From Opitutaceae bacterium (GTDB taxonomy: Bacteria; Verrucomicrobiota; Verrucomicrobiia; Opitutales; Opitutaceae): a stretch of DNA of 64,000 nt. A model generated the notes under the pieces. That model saw only the letters and a program-made list of their open reading frames with translations, was not told where the DNA came from and searched no databases. Location of the stretch: contig NZNM01000140.1 in assembly GCA_002694885.1 (NCBI GenBank), forward strand, positions 1-64,000. Direction: 5' to 3'. The translations under genes were made by a program, and so were the position numbers. Below are positions 50,864 through 61,868 of this stretch, piece by piece (the first letter of the stretch is position 1; each line of letters opens with the position of its first letter).

Positions 50864-50991
50864 GGTAGCGGGCGATCTCCGAGCGCCCACCAGTAGTAGA
50901 ATAGGCTTCCAGCGTGTTATCTTTTCGAATGGATACAGGCAGGATGCCTGTGCTACCATTTTAATTGGGCGCTTGGAGATCGCCCGCTACC
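50864..50991. repeat. Nested composite intergenic palindrome (copy 2)
   Basis: Outer arms GGTAGCGGGCGATCTCCGAGCGCCC / GGGCGCTTGGAGATCGCCCGCTACC (24/25) enclosing the inner ACAGGCAGGATGCCTGTGCTACC unit. Confidence 0.92.
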
Positions 50992-51039
50992 GTTACCTCC
51001 TCGTAGGTGATACGAGGATTTTAAGTGAAGAATACTCCT

Positions 51040-54000
51040 CTATACCCGTGCAGGAATATTGAGAGACTCCAGTTTAAGAACGTTTTTGGGCGTTTCCGCA
51101 CTCGAAGGGTGAGGAACGACTTTCCAGAATTTAGCTACTGTTGTTTCCCACTCGTTCAAAAGCGTTCTCGCTAGCGGGCTTGTGGTGGCATCGGCGTGCG
51201 CTGAAATCACTTTCTTGAGAGCGTCGATTTCGCCGCTTTCGTTGAGGCGTTCGATATCCACCATGGCGGGATTGTACCGCTGGTCGAAATGGCCATCCTC
51301 ATCGTAGATGAAGGCGAGGCCTCCGCTCATTCCTGCTCCAAAATTAACGCCAGTCTTTCCGAGGCTGACGATGAGGCCGCCGGTCATATACTCGCATCCA
51401 TGATCTCCCAGTCCCTCGATCACAGCGACTGCGCCGCTATTTCGTACGCCGAACCGCTCCCCAGCGGTACCCGCGGCAAATAGGTGTCCTCCAGTGGCCC
51501 CGTACAAGCAGGTGTTTCCAGCAATGGTGTTCTTGGACCACTCGTAGGTCTCGCTTTCCCGAGGGCGGATGACAATCTCGCCTCCGCTCATCCCTTTGCC
51601 GACGTAGTCGTTGGCCTCGCCGAACAGGTGCATACGAATTCCTGGCGAGAGGAAGGTTCCGAAGCTTTGGCCAGCGGTTCCTTTGAAGACCAGGTCGATG
51701 GAGGCGGGTGGCAGGTGGTTGGACCCGCGAATGTAAGCGACTTCCCCGGACAGATGGGTTCCTATGCAGCGATCCGTATTCCCGATTTTGTATTTGCCCC
51801 GGAATGACGCAATTTTTCCGGAAATGACATCCTTAGATTCCTGGATGATCGTTTGGTCCAGGCATCCTTCGAAACCGAGCCGCTCATTGCGTGGTCTTGT
51901 GTGTATTCGCGGAGACTCTGCTGTCGGATCAGGATCGTGAAGCAGTCCGCTCAAATTGACCATGCGAGTCTTTGGATTTTCCGGATCATCTATTTGCTGG
52001 AGTAGATCGACTCGTCCAATCAGATCGTCCATCTTTCTAAAACCGAGTTGGGCTAAGTAGGCTCGGACATCCTCAGCAACAGCATTGAAATAGGTGATAA
52101 CGTTTTCTGGAGTGCCTTTGTACTTGGCGCGCAGATCTCCGCGTTGGGTGGCTACGCCAACTGGGCATGTATTCAAATGGCAAACACGGAACATCGCGCA
52201 GCTAGCGGCAATCATGGCTGCCGTACCGAAATTGTATTCTTCAGCTCCTAGCATCGCGGCGATGATGATATCGCGACCAGTCTTCATTCCACCGTCGGTC
52301 CTGAGTGTAACACGATTTCGAAGCCCGTTCATCATTAGGACTTGGTGCGTTTCGGCCAGACCGATCTCCCAAGACGAACCGGCGCTCTTAATGGATGACA
52401 ACGGGGAGGCGCCCGTCCCGCCATCGTGTCCTGAAACGAGAATGACATCCGCGTAGGCTTTGGCTACGCCGGCGGCAACCGTGCCAACGCCAGAACTGGA
52501 CACCAGTTTGACGCAGACCTTGGCCCGAGGGTTGACCTCTTTAAGATCGAAGATCAATTGAGCAAGGTCTTCGATAGAGTAGATGTCGTGATGCGGGGGC
52601 GGCGAAATGAGCGTTACGCCAGGCACGCTGAATCTGAGCCGGGCGATCATGGGAGAAACTTTGTGCCCGGGCAGTTGACCGCCCTCCCCTGGCTTGGCTC
52701 CTTGAGCCATCTTAATTTCGATCTCCTTAGCTGTGGATAGGTACTCGGCTGTCACGCCAAAGCGCCCTGAAGCCACTTGCTTGATTGCGGATGAGGCGTT
52801 GTCTCCATTTTCCAACAACGAATAGCGACGCGGATCTTCGCCGCCCTCCCCGGAATTCGATTTGCCACCGATGCGGTTCATAGCGATGGCCAACGTTTCA
52901 TGGCATTCGGGCGAAAGGGCTCCAAGCGACATGGCGGCGGTGGTGAACCTGCGGCGAATGTCTTCGATAGGCTCGACTTGCTCTAGAGAAATATCGGTCG
53001 AGCTAGGAAATTCGATTTTCAGAAGATCCTTGATCGCGTAGGGCTGGTGGTTGTCGGACTCGTTTTTGTACTTGTCGAAGTCCTCGGAGTTGCCGCGTTT
53101 CAGGAAGCGGTGCATGCCTCCCACGACTTTGGGATTCCAAGCATGGAATTCGCCGCCTTTGCGAACGACTTTGTAGTAGCCGGCGCTGGCGAAATCGATC
53201 TCTTCCTCGGTGTAGGCTGCTTGGTGGCGGGCCAGGAGTTCCTCGCCGATCTCCCGGTATCCGATTCCGCCGATAGGTGTGGGCGTGCCGAAAAAGCATT
53301 CGTCCACAAGTCTTTGCGATAGGCCGATCACCTCGAAAATCTGGGCCCGGCAATAACTGAAGAGCGTGCTGATGCCCATTTTACCCATAATTTTGAGCAA
53401 TCCTTTTTCGATGGCGGCCCGATAGTTTTGGCAGGCTTGATTGGCGTCGATACCTTCTAGCTCCTCCGACTCGCCGAAGCGATTCATGATGGCCAGGGCG
53501 ATGTACGGATTCACCGCATTCGCCCCGAATCCGAGCAAGCAAGCGATTTGATGGACATCGCGAGCTTCTCCCGTTTCAGCGACAATGTCGCACTTAAGCC
53601 GGAGGCCGGCTTTGACCAAAGTTTGGTGGACAGCTCCGGTTGCCATGAGCATGGGAATTCCGGCACGGTTCTTGTCCACATTGCGATCTGTGAGAATCAG
53701 GACCTTTGCCAATTTCTCCTCAACGGTTGCCCGAGCCCGCTCCATTAGGTCTTTGACTGCTTTTTCCAGTCCGTCTGCTCCCGCTGATGCATCAAAGGTG
53801 ACGTCTAAACGGATCACACGGTCTTTGACGCCATCGACTCCAAACAAGGTATCGATTTCGCTATTATATAGAACCGGCGAGGAGATCTTGGCGAAGCCGG
53901 CGGTTTGCGGCGTATCTTCGAAGAGCCCTAAGCGTCCACCCAAGAACATATTGATAGACATCACTGATCGCTCGCGAATGGAATCGATGGGCGGGTTCGT

Positions 54001-55569
54001 GACCTGAGCGAAAAGCTGCTTGAAATAAGTGTAGAGCAGGCGCGGCTTGCGGCTGATGAAGGCCAGCGGCGTATCGTCGCCCATAGAACCAGTCGCTTCC
54101 ATACCGGTTTCGGCCATAGGCTTCAAAATCACGTCGAACTCGTCCTTCTCGTATCCAAAGGCAAGTTGGCGGCGTATTTCCTCGTCCTCTGGGTTGGCCA
54201 GGCTAATGGTCGATGAGCTCGCCTGCTCGTGAAGATCGGTTAAGTGCTCTTGGCACCAGGTTTTGAACTTAGGATCCTTGCCGATGGCGCTCTTGATCTC
54301 GTCATTGTCGAGGAAGCGCTTTTCCTCGAGGTCGACGGCCACCATCTTTCCCGGACCGAGGCGGCCGGATCGTACGGTCCTAAGATCGGTCTCGTCTATG
54401 AGCCCTAGTTCGGAGGCTAGTAAAACGGTACCATCGTCATATATCTTATAGCGGGCCGGGCGAAGACCATTGCGATCTAGGGAAGCGGCCACGTAGCGGC
54501 CATCAGTGAAGGCGATAGCGGCTGGGCCATCCCAAGGCTCCAGCATACAGGCGTGGTATTCGTAGAATCCTTTCAGGTCTTCGCTTATCCGCTGGTTGTT
54601 CTCCCAGGCGGGCGGCATCATCATCATAGCGGAATGCAAGGCGCTGCGCCCTCCGAGGGTAATGAGTTGAAGGGCATTGTCGAAGCTGGCGGAATCCGAG
54701 AGATCTGGCTGGACGATGGGACGGAGATCGGAGAATCGGTCCCCCCACACCCCGTGGACGTTCGACCGCTCTCGAGCCCGCATCAAATTCCGATTTCCCC
54801 GGATGGTGTTGATTTCGCCGTTGTGGGCCATCATCCGAAAAGGCTGAGCCAGATGCCAGAAGGGAAATGTGTTGGTCGAGTAGCGCTGATGGAAAATCGC
54901 GAATGCGGTCTCGTATTTCTCGTTTTTCAGATCCTTGAAATAGGGTCGCATTTGCGGCGAGTTCAGCATTCCCTTGTAGACGATAGTCTGATTGGAGAAG
55001 GAGCAGATGTAGAATTCTTCGATTCCTTGCTCCAGGGCTTTGCGTTCCGCCGACTTCTGGGCCAAGAATAGTTTTCTTTCGTAGCTGGATATGTCGAGAT
55101 CGTCCGTTTTGGCCGTTAGGATTTGCACGATCTTCGGCTGAGTCTCCTTGGCCTTTTGTCCTAGGCAACTGTCGTCCACTGGTACTTCGCGCCAACCCAG
55201 GATGGAAAGGCCTTCGTTTTTTACTGCGGTCTCAACGATTTGCTTGGCGTGCGATTGAGCGTATTCATCGTCCCTAGGAAGAAATATAACACCGACGCCT
55301 AGGTCGTCATCGTTATACAGGTGCTTCCCCTTCTCTTCTAAAAAGTCCCGGAATAGCGGATAAGGTATCTGAGTGAGAACTCCGGCTCCGTCCCCCGTAA
55401 TGGCGTCGGCATCGATGGCTCCTCGATGAGCGAGATTCTTCAGTGCCTGAATGGTCTTCTTGAGGAGGCTGTGGCTGCGCTCGCCATTGATATTGGCTAG
55501 GAACCCGACCCCGCAGGCATCGTGTTCGTACTCGCGTTTGTAAAGAGGCGACGGTTTTAGGGAATTCAT
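51040..55569 (-). CDS. gltB: Glutamate synthase large subunit
   Basis: CGVGFLANINGERSH glutaminase N-terminus; FMN/Fe-S region CHLNTCPVGVATQ; GXGXG C-terminal domain; ATG at 55569. Confidence 0.96.
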   Translation of the reverse strand: MNSLKPSPLYKREYEHDACGVGFLANINGERSHSLLKKTIQALKNLAHRGAIDADAITGDGAGVLTQIPYPLFRDFLEEKGKHLYNDDDLGVGVIFLPRDDEYAQSHAKQIVETAVKNEGLSILGWREVPVDDSCLGQKAKETQPKIVQILTAKTDDLDISSYERKLFLAQKSAERKALEQGIEEFYICSFSNQTIVYKGMLNSPQMRPYFKDLKNEKYETAFAIFHQRYSTNTFPFWHLAQPFRMMAHNGEINTIRGNRNLMRARERSNVHGVWGDRFSDLRPIVQPDLSDSASFDNALQLITLGGRSALHSAMMMMPPAWENNQRISEDLKGFYEYHACMLEPWDGPAAIAFTDGRYVAASLDRNGLRPARYKIYDDGTVLLASELGLIDETDLRTVRSGRLGPGKMVAVDLEEKRFLDNDEIKSAIGKDPKFKTWCQEHLTDLHEQASSSTISLANPEDEEIRRQLAFGYEKDEFDVILKPMAETGMEATGSMGDDTPLAFISRKPRLLYTYFKQLFAQVTNPPIDSIRERSVMSINMFLGGRLGLFEDTPQTAGFAKISSPVLYNSEIDTLFGVDGVKDRVIRLDVTFDASAGADGLEKAVKDLMERARATVEEKLAKVLILTDRNVDKNRAGIPMLMATGAVHQTLVKAGLRLKCDIVAETGEARDVHQIACLLGFGANAVNPYIALAIMNRFGESEELEGIDANQACQNYRAAIEKGLLKIMGKMGISTLFSYCRAQIFEVIGLSQRLVDECFFGTPTPIGGIGYREIGEELLARHQAAYTEEEIDFASAGYYKVVRKGGEFHAWNPKVVGGMHRFLKRGNSEDFDKYKNESDNHQPYAIKDLLKIEFPSSTDISLEQVEPIEDIRRRFTTAAMSLGALSPECHETLAIAMNRIGGKSNSGEGGEDPRRYSLLENGDNASSAIKQVASGRFGVTAEYLSTAKEIEIKMAQGAKPGEGGQLPGHKVSPMIARLRFSVPGVTLISPPPHHDIYSIEDLAQLIFDLKEVNPRAKVCVKLVSSSGVGTVAAGVAKAYADVILVSGHDGGTGASPLSSIKSAGSSWEIGLAETHQVLMMNGLRNRVTLRTDGGMKTGRDIIIAAMLGAEEYNFGTAAMIAASCAMFRVCHLNTCPVGVATQRGDLRAKYKGTPENVITYFNAVAEDVRAYLAQLGFRKMDDLIGRVDLLQQIDDPENPKTRMVNLSGLLHDPDPTAESPRIHTRPRNERLGFEGCLDQTIIQESKDVISGKIASFRGKYKIGNTDRCIGTHLSGEVAYIRGSNHLPPASIDLVFKGTAGQSFGTFLSPGIRMHLFGEANDYVGKGMSGGEIVIRPRESETYEWSKNTIAGNTCLYGATGGHLFAAGTAGERFGVRNSGAVAVIEGLGDHGCEYMTGGLIVSLGKTGVNFGAGMSGGLAFIYDEDGHFDQRYNPAMVDIERLNESGEIDALKKVISAHADATTSPLARTLLNEWETTVAKFWKVVPHPSSAETPKNVLKLESLNIPARV

Positions 55570-55681
55570 TTGTGCTGGAAAGTGTCTGATAGGTTTGGCC
55601 AATGGGCGTCAGAGAGCGTTAGGGCCGGATTGGATGCCGGCCCGTTCAGCGATTTCCGCAGATGCGGTTGGATCGGATGGA

Positions 55682-56026
55682 CTATAAGAAGCGAATCTCT
55701 TGAGATTGCCCCTGCCGCATTTTCTCATGCTCTTCATCGGAGCACCCGCGGTCTGTGGGCGAGCCGGCCTCGTTCTCGGTGGGAGCGACGAGATTGTTCT
55801 TAATCATGTAAGTTTCCACTTCTTCGCCGCTCACATCAGCGAGCATAATCCCGTCTATTTCTACGCAGGGCGATAGAGGTTGTCCGGACTTGGCCACCAT
55901 CTCGGCATAGTTCTCTTGGCTGTTGATGATGTCGATGTCCTCGTACCCGAGTTCGTACTTAGACATTATAGCCCTTACGCCCATGCTCCATCCGCACTGC
56001 GGCTTCAAATATGCTTTTATCTTCAT
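55682..56026 (-). CDS. Glutaredoxin-like protein (CxxS active site)
   Basis: MKIKAYLKPQCGWSMGVRAIMSKYELGYEDIDI ... LSPCVEIDG. Confidence 0.8.
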   Translation of the reverse strand: MKIKAYLKPQCGWSMGVRAIMSKYELGYEDIDIINSQENYAEMVAKSGQPLSPCVEIDGIMLADVSGEEVETYMIKNNLVAPTENEAGSPTDRGCSDEEHEKMRQGQSQEIRFL

Positions 56027-56192
56027 GCTGTCTCAATTATTGCAGGTTTCGCGCCTATCGACAAGGTTTGGAGTCGTCATGTTCAACTGTGGAGCCCGAT
56101 TGCTGGCAAGAATATTTCGATACTGGCATCTCGGTTGTTTGAGAGAAAATGGGTAAAATGCGGGCGAAATGGGAGCTAGATCCTATTTCGCG

Positions 56193-56225
56193 AATATAAC
56201 TTATTGTGGAAAAACAAGTTATATT
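56193..56225. promoter_or_regulatory. 10-bp perfect inverted repeat upstream of recA
   Basis: AATATAACTT-N13-AAGTTATATT in the divergent glutaredoxin/recA region. Confidence 0.45.
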
Positions 56226-56469
56226 AAATTCCCCAGTTGAAACTGGGAAGCACGATGCCGGCCTGGGACTCGCCTCACCGAGGGATCGGGGCCGTTAAGA
56301 CCTGTAAATGTGTCGGAACTGGGCAAATTCTTATAGCCTATGACAGGGAATGTCTGATGCCTATGGATATCCTTTGCAAATTATCGGCGCTTATTCTTGC
56401 CCTGAGATTTTTAGAAGGGCAGATTTGATCACCAACTAACCTAAAACGACAACGATTATATCAACTCTA

Positions 56470-57531
<1,062 letters not shown>

Positions 57532-57554
57532 GCAATTCGCTTCCAGACTTTTTC

Positions 57555-57582
57555 GAAAAGGCCGATTTGTTCGGCCTTTTTT
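57555..57582 (+). terminator. Intrinsic terminator after recA
   Basis: GAAAAGGCCGATTTGTTCGGCCTTTTTT. Confidence 0.9.
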
Positions 57583-57658
57583 GTTTGTCCTTGTACGGTT
57601 GCAGCGACTATGTCGGTGATCGCTCGAGGAGGAATGATGGAAATTTAAATACCGCTGT

Positions 57659-59017
57659 ATGCACGTGTCTGATACAATTGTGGCAGTGGCCACTCCGAAC
57701 GGGGAAAGCGCGTTGGCGATGTTGCGGGCCACGGGCCCTGAATGCGAGTCGCTGTGCCGCTCGATCTTTCACCACAAAGGCTCCCTTCTGCCACGCCATG
57801 CTTACTACGATGCCTACCGTTCTTTGGATGGCGAGTCTATCGACGATGTCGTCTATTGCTTTTTCAAAGGTCCGCGTTCTTTTACTGGCGAAGATGTTCT
57901 GGAGATTTCTTGCCACGGAAATCCGCTTATCGCTACCCGGCTCCTCGAGGATTTGATTGCCAGGGGATGCCGCCAATCGGAACCGGGTGAGTTCTCCCGC
58001 CGAGCTTTTGAGAATGGCCGTATGGACCTAACTCAAGCCGAGGCGGTCATGGAGTTGATCCAAGCTCGAAGCGACAAGGCAATTCGCGCGGCCAACAATC
58101 AGTTGCGAGGAGCATTCGGAAGGCAATTGAATTCACTGAGGCAAAAGCTCATAGCCAGCATTGCTACTATTGAAGCGTACATCGATTTTCCCGAGGAAGA
58201 TTTGCCGCCAGAGGAGAAAGAAGTTTACGTTAGCGGTATCCAGGAACTTATGACTTATTGTTCCAGGCTGATCGACAGTGGGCGGTACGCGGCATTTTTG
58301 AGGGACGGGGTCAAAACTTTGATCCTGGGGGAGCCGAACGCGGGGAAGAGCTCCTTATTGAACGCTCTCTTGGGATTTGATAGGGCGATCGTTAGCAGAG
58401 AACCCGGCACTACCCGGGACTTTCTCAGAGAGCGAGTAATTATTGGAGATCATAGTATACAGCTACTGGATACGGCTGGCTTGAGAACTGCTCGAAATGA
58501 TATCGAACAGGAAGGCATTCGACGAACGATGGAGCTAGCGGATGAAACGGATCTGTTTCTGGTGGTGGAAGATTCCTCCGCCCCCTCCCCTAGCCTTCCA
58601 GATGGGATCCTCTCTCGGTTATCTTCGTCCAACTGTCTGCTGATCCGCAACAAAATCGATCTAGGTAAACAAGTGCCGGATGAGGCCGGAATCGAATGTT
58701 TCAGAAAAATAGAGCTATCAGCCCTGACTGGCGAAGGGATAGATCGATTACGATCAGCCATCGTCGATCTAATAGACTCGCACATCAGTTCAGACGAAGA
58801 CGACCTGATCTTGGTGAATGCCCGTCATAGCTTAGCCTTGGGCGATCTGAAATCCTGTCTTGAATCGGCTTTAATGAAGCTGGAAGCGGATGAGGCTATT
58901 GAACTCATCGCCAGCGATATGCGGGGAGCCTTGGATGCAATTGGCTCGATACTCGGGAAGATCGATAACGAATCCGTACTGGATGAATTGTTTTCGACAT
59001 TTTGTATCGGCAAGTAG
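57659..59017 (+). CDS. mnmE: tRNA modification GTPase
   Basis: DTIVAVATPNGESALAMLRATGP, GEPNAGKSSLLNALLG, DTAGLRTARNDIEQEGI, C-terminal FCIGK. Confidence 0.97.
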   Translation: MHVSDTIVAVATPNGESALAMLRATGPECESLCRSIFHHKGSLLPRHAYYDAYRSLDGESIDDVVYCFFKGPRSFTGEDVLEISCHGNPLIATRLLEDLIARGCRQSEPGEFSRRAFENGRMDLTQAEAVMELIQARSDKAIRAANNQLRGAFGRQLNSLRQKLIASIATIEAYIDFPEEDLPPEEKEVYVSGIQELMTYCSRLIDSGRYAAFLRDGVKTLILGEPNAGKSSLLNALLGFDRAIVSREPGTTRDFLRERVIIGDHSIQLLDTAGLRTARNDIEQEGIRRTMELADETDLFLVVEDSSAPSPSLPDGILSRLSSSNCLLIRNKIDLGKQVPDEAGIECFRKIELSALTGEGIDRLRSAIVDLIDSHISSDEDDLILVNARHSLALGDLKSCLESALMKLEADEAIELIASDMRGALDAIGSILGKIDNESVLDELFSTFCIGK

Positions 59018-59146
59018 ATGGGAGCGATGGCGGCCATCCTTTTACAAGCGCTTTACCTATCCTATCAATTTTGAGCTAATCCTGGAGCGTTTTTAGGCTG
59101 CTTTCTCGCTTGAGGTCCCCTACTCTCCTCGCCTTTATCGGCTCCG

Positions 59147-61000
59147 ATGGAAGATCGCCGAAAGGACTACGACGTTATTGTTTGTGGAGCGGGCCATGCG
59201 GGTTGCGAAGCCGCTTTAGCCGCTTCGCGAATGGGGGCTCGCACCCTAGTCCTGAGCGGTAACATCGACACAATTGCGGCTATGAGTTGCAATCCTGCCA
59301 TTGGTGGAGTCGCCAAGGGTCAAATCGTCCGGGAGATTGACGCGTTGGGCGGCGAAATGGCCATTAACACGGATGTCTCTGGGATTCAATTTCGTCTGCT
59401 CAATGCGTCCAAGGGCCCAGCGGTACAATCTCCTCGGGCGCAGTGCGACAAGAAGGTGTACGCCTTGCGCATGAAACACATCCTCGAGCATCAAAAAAAC
59501 CTGGACGTTTTCCAGGCCACGGTAACTGGGCTGATTTTCAAGGGAGTCGCTGTTGTCGGATGTCGGACGAATTTGGACGTAGAATTCTACGGCAAGACCG
59601 TGATCATAACCACAGGAACCTTCCTGCGGGGACTCATGCACATTGGAAAGAATAAAAATGAAGGCGGTCGTATGGGAGACTATTCGGCTAAGACGCTTTC
59701 AGGGAGTTTCTTGGATGCGGGTATTGAGTTGGAGCGATTAAAAACGGGGACGCCGCCAAGATTGCTGGGCCGATCGATCGATTTCAGCTGCCTTGACGAG
59801 CAACGCGGCGACGAGAATCCGACATTTTTCGCCTTCCACGACACGCGCCAGGATTCTGAAATGTTCCACGTGGAACATTCCGGCGAAACCTTTGCGGGCT
59901 GGGAGCCTGGAACGGACACGGTATCTTGCTGGGTAACTTACACAACGGAAGAGACGGCGGAAATCGTTACGAAGAATCTGACCCAATCGGCCATGTACAG
60001 CGGGGAAATCGCAGGTACGGGCCCTCGATATTGTCCTAGTATCGAGGACAAGTTCGTCAGATTCGAGGGTAGGCCGCGTCATATGCTCTTTCTCGAACCA
60101 GAGGGCAGAAACACGAATGAGTATTACATCAACGGACTATCAACGAGTTTACCGTTCGACGTTCAGATTGAGATGATCGTCACCATTCCCGGGCTGGAGA
60201 GAGCCCATTTGCTGCGGCCCGCCTATGCGGTAGAATACGATTTCGCCCCGCCAACGCAGCTATATCCCCACCTAGAGTCCAAAAAGGTGGAGGGGCTTTT
60301 TTTTGCCGGACAGATTAATGGAACGTCGGGCTATGAGGAAGCCGCCTGCCAAGGATTGGTAGCTGGGATCAATGCGGTTTTGAAGGTTAGGGGAGATGAC
60401 CCCTTTATATTGAAGCGCTACGATGGGTATACCGGAGTGTTGATCGATGATTTGGTAACTAAAGGCACGCAGGAACCCTATCGGATGTTTACAAGCCGGG
60501 CTGAGTACCGGTTGCTTTTCAATCACGGCAGTGCGGAGCTCAGGCTCCTGGATTATGCTGCCAGGTTTGGATTGGTATCACCAAGGCGGATCGAGCTGAT
60601 GAGGCAAAAGAAAGCCAGCGTCGAAAAGGCAAAAAAATGGATGGAGGCGAATCGAAACGGAGAGCAGAGTTGGGCTACCTTGGTACGAAGAAACGAGACC
60701 GCTCTAACGCTGCCTCAAGAAGTAGGGAGCTTGCCGCGAGAGGTTCTCGACCAGACGCTTTACGAGATCAAGTACGACGGCTATTTGCAGAGAGAGTTGC
60801 GGCAGATTGAGAAACTATCTAATGTTGAATCGGTTCGAATCCCTGACAATTTTGAGTTCCTGACTGTTAAAGGTCTCAAGCGAGAATCCGCGTTGAAGCT
60901 GAATGAGTTGAGACCTGCCAACTTAGGGCAGGCGAGTCGAGTAAGCGGCGTGAACCCGACCGACATCAGTATATTGCTGGTAGCGTTATCGGCTAATTAA
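59147..61000 (+). CDS. mnmG: tRNA uridine-5-carboxymethylaminomethyl modification enzyme
   Basis: [60 protein letters not shown]. Confidence 0.97.
   Translation: MEDRRKDYDVIVCGAGHAGCEAALAASRMGARTLVLSGNIDTIAAMSCNPAIGGVAKGQIVREIDALGGEMAINTDVSGIQFRLLNASKGPAVQSPRAQCDKKVYALRMKHILEHQKNLDVFQATVTGLIFKGVAVVGCRTNLDVEFYGKTVIITTGTFLRGLMHIGKNKNEGGRMGDYSAKTLSGSFLDAGIELERLKTGTPPRLLGRSIDFSCLDEQRGDENPTFFAFHDTRQDSEMFHVEHSGETFAGWEPGTDTVSCWVTYTTEETAEIVTKNLTQSAMYSGEIAGTGPRYCPSIEDKFVRFEGRPRHMLFLEPEGRNTNEYYINGLSTSLPFDVQIEMIVTIPGLERAHLLRPAYAVEYDFAPPTQLYPHLESKKVEGLFFAGQINGTSGYEEAACQGLVAGINAVLKVRGDDPFILKRYDGYTGVLIDDLVTKGTQEPYRMFTSRAEYRLLFNHGSAELRLLDYAARFGLVSPRRIELMRQKKASVEKAKKWMEANRNGEQSWATLVRRNETALTLPQEVGSLPREVLDQTLYEIKYDGYLQRELRQIEKLSNVESVRIPDNFEFLTVKGLKRESALKLNELRPANLGQASRVSGVNPTDISILLVALSAN
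59862..59877. promoter_or_regulatory. parS: parS-like ParB-binding site within mnmG
   Basis: TGTTCCACGTGGAACA, perfect 16-bp palindrome (18 bp including flanking A/T). Confidence 0.8.
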
Positions 61001-61148
61001 CCTGTTTGTAACCAACAACTTAAGGAAATTCGCTTAGGTTTTCGCTATTCCGCGATTCTTGGACTCGGCGTAACCGAATTGTAACGCTTCGGCAGTTGCG
61101 CTAAACTAATGGATTCTAACACTTTTTACTGTTTTAAAGTCATTTAGC

Positions 61149-61853
61149 ATGGTCGCGACAGAACAGCCGAAAAAGATACTGGTCGTTGATGACGAGGTCG
61201 ATGTCACAGAGCTCCTCAGTTACAACTTAAAGCAGCGTGGATTCGTATCCCAGTCGGTGAATGATCCCAAGCGGGCCTTAGAGGTGGCGAAGACATTCAA
61301 ACCGGACTTGATCGTCTTGGACATTATGATGCCGGAGTTGAACGGTTTGCAGGTCTGTCGCATGATTCGGCAGGAATCATCCTTGAAAGGCATTCCGATT
61401 ATTTTTCTCAGCGCGAAAACGGAGGAGGGTGATCGTATCGAAGGATTCGAAAGCGGAGCTGACGACTATGTTTGCAAGCCATTTAGTCCTAAGGAGTTGA
61501 TGTTGAGAGTGTTAGTCATTCTCAAAAGGGCAGGGGATGCTGATGGCGGCGAAACCATTCTCCAAGTCAACGGCATCAATCTCGATGTGGAACATCACAG
61601 TGTACATGTCCACAACAAGTCGGTCGAGCTGACCGCCACGGAGTTTCGTCTGCTACGTTTGCTGATGCAGGAGCGCGGGAAAGTACAGACTCGGGAAACG
61701 CTTTTGCAGAAGGTTTGGAATTACGAGAACGACATGGAAACTCGGACGGTCGACACGCACATGCGTCGTCTGAGGGAAAAGCTGGGCGAAGAAGGATCTG
61801 GGCTTGAGACGGTTAGAGGAGTAGGGTATCGGATGGTTGAAAGCCGGTCTTAG
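61149..61853 (+). CDS. phoB: PhoB-like OmpR-family response regulator
   Basis: ILVVDDEVDVTELLSYNL, C-terminal winged helix EFRLLRLLMQERGKVQTRETLLQKVW...ETRTVDTHMRRLREKLG. Confidence 0.85.
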   Translation: MVATEQPKKILVVDDEVDVTELLSYNLKQRGFVSQSVNDPKRALEVAKTFKPDLIVLDIMMPELNGLQVCRMIRQESSLKGIPIIFLSAKTEEGDRIEGFESGADDYVCKPFSPKELMLRVLVILKRAGDADGGETILQVNGINLDVEHHSVHVHNKSVELTATEFRLLRLLMQERGKVQTRETLLQKVWNYENDMETRTVDTHMRRLREKLGEEGSGLETVRGVGYRMVESRS

Positions 61854-61868
61854 CGGCTTTAATCACCG

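Noticed and set aside
54503-55195. 230-aa and 172-aa ORFs overlapping gltB in other frames
   Set aside because: Composition is frame-shadow of the well-supported gltB reading frame; no recognisable protein motifs
56226-56469. Riboswitch or 6S RNA upstream of recA
   Set aside because: Hairpins are present but I could not match any known RNA family by eye; kept only as a general regulatory observation
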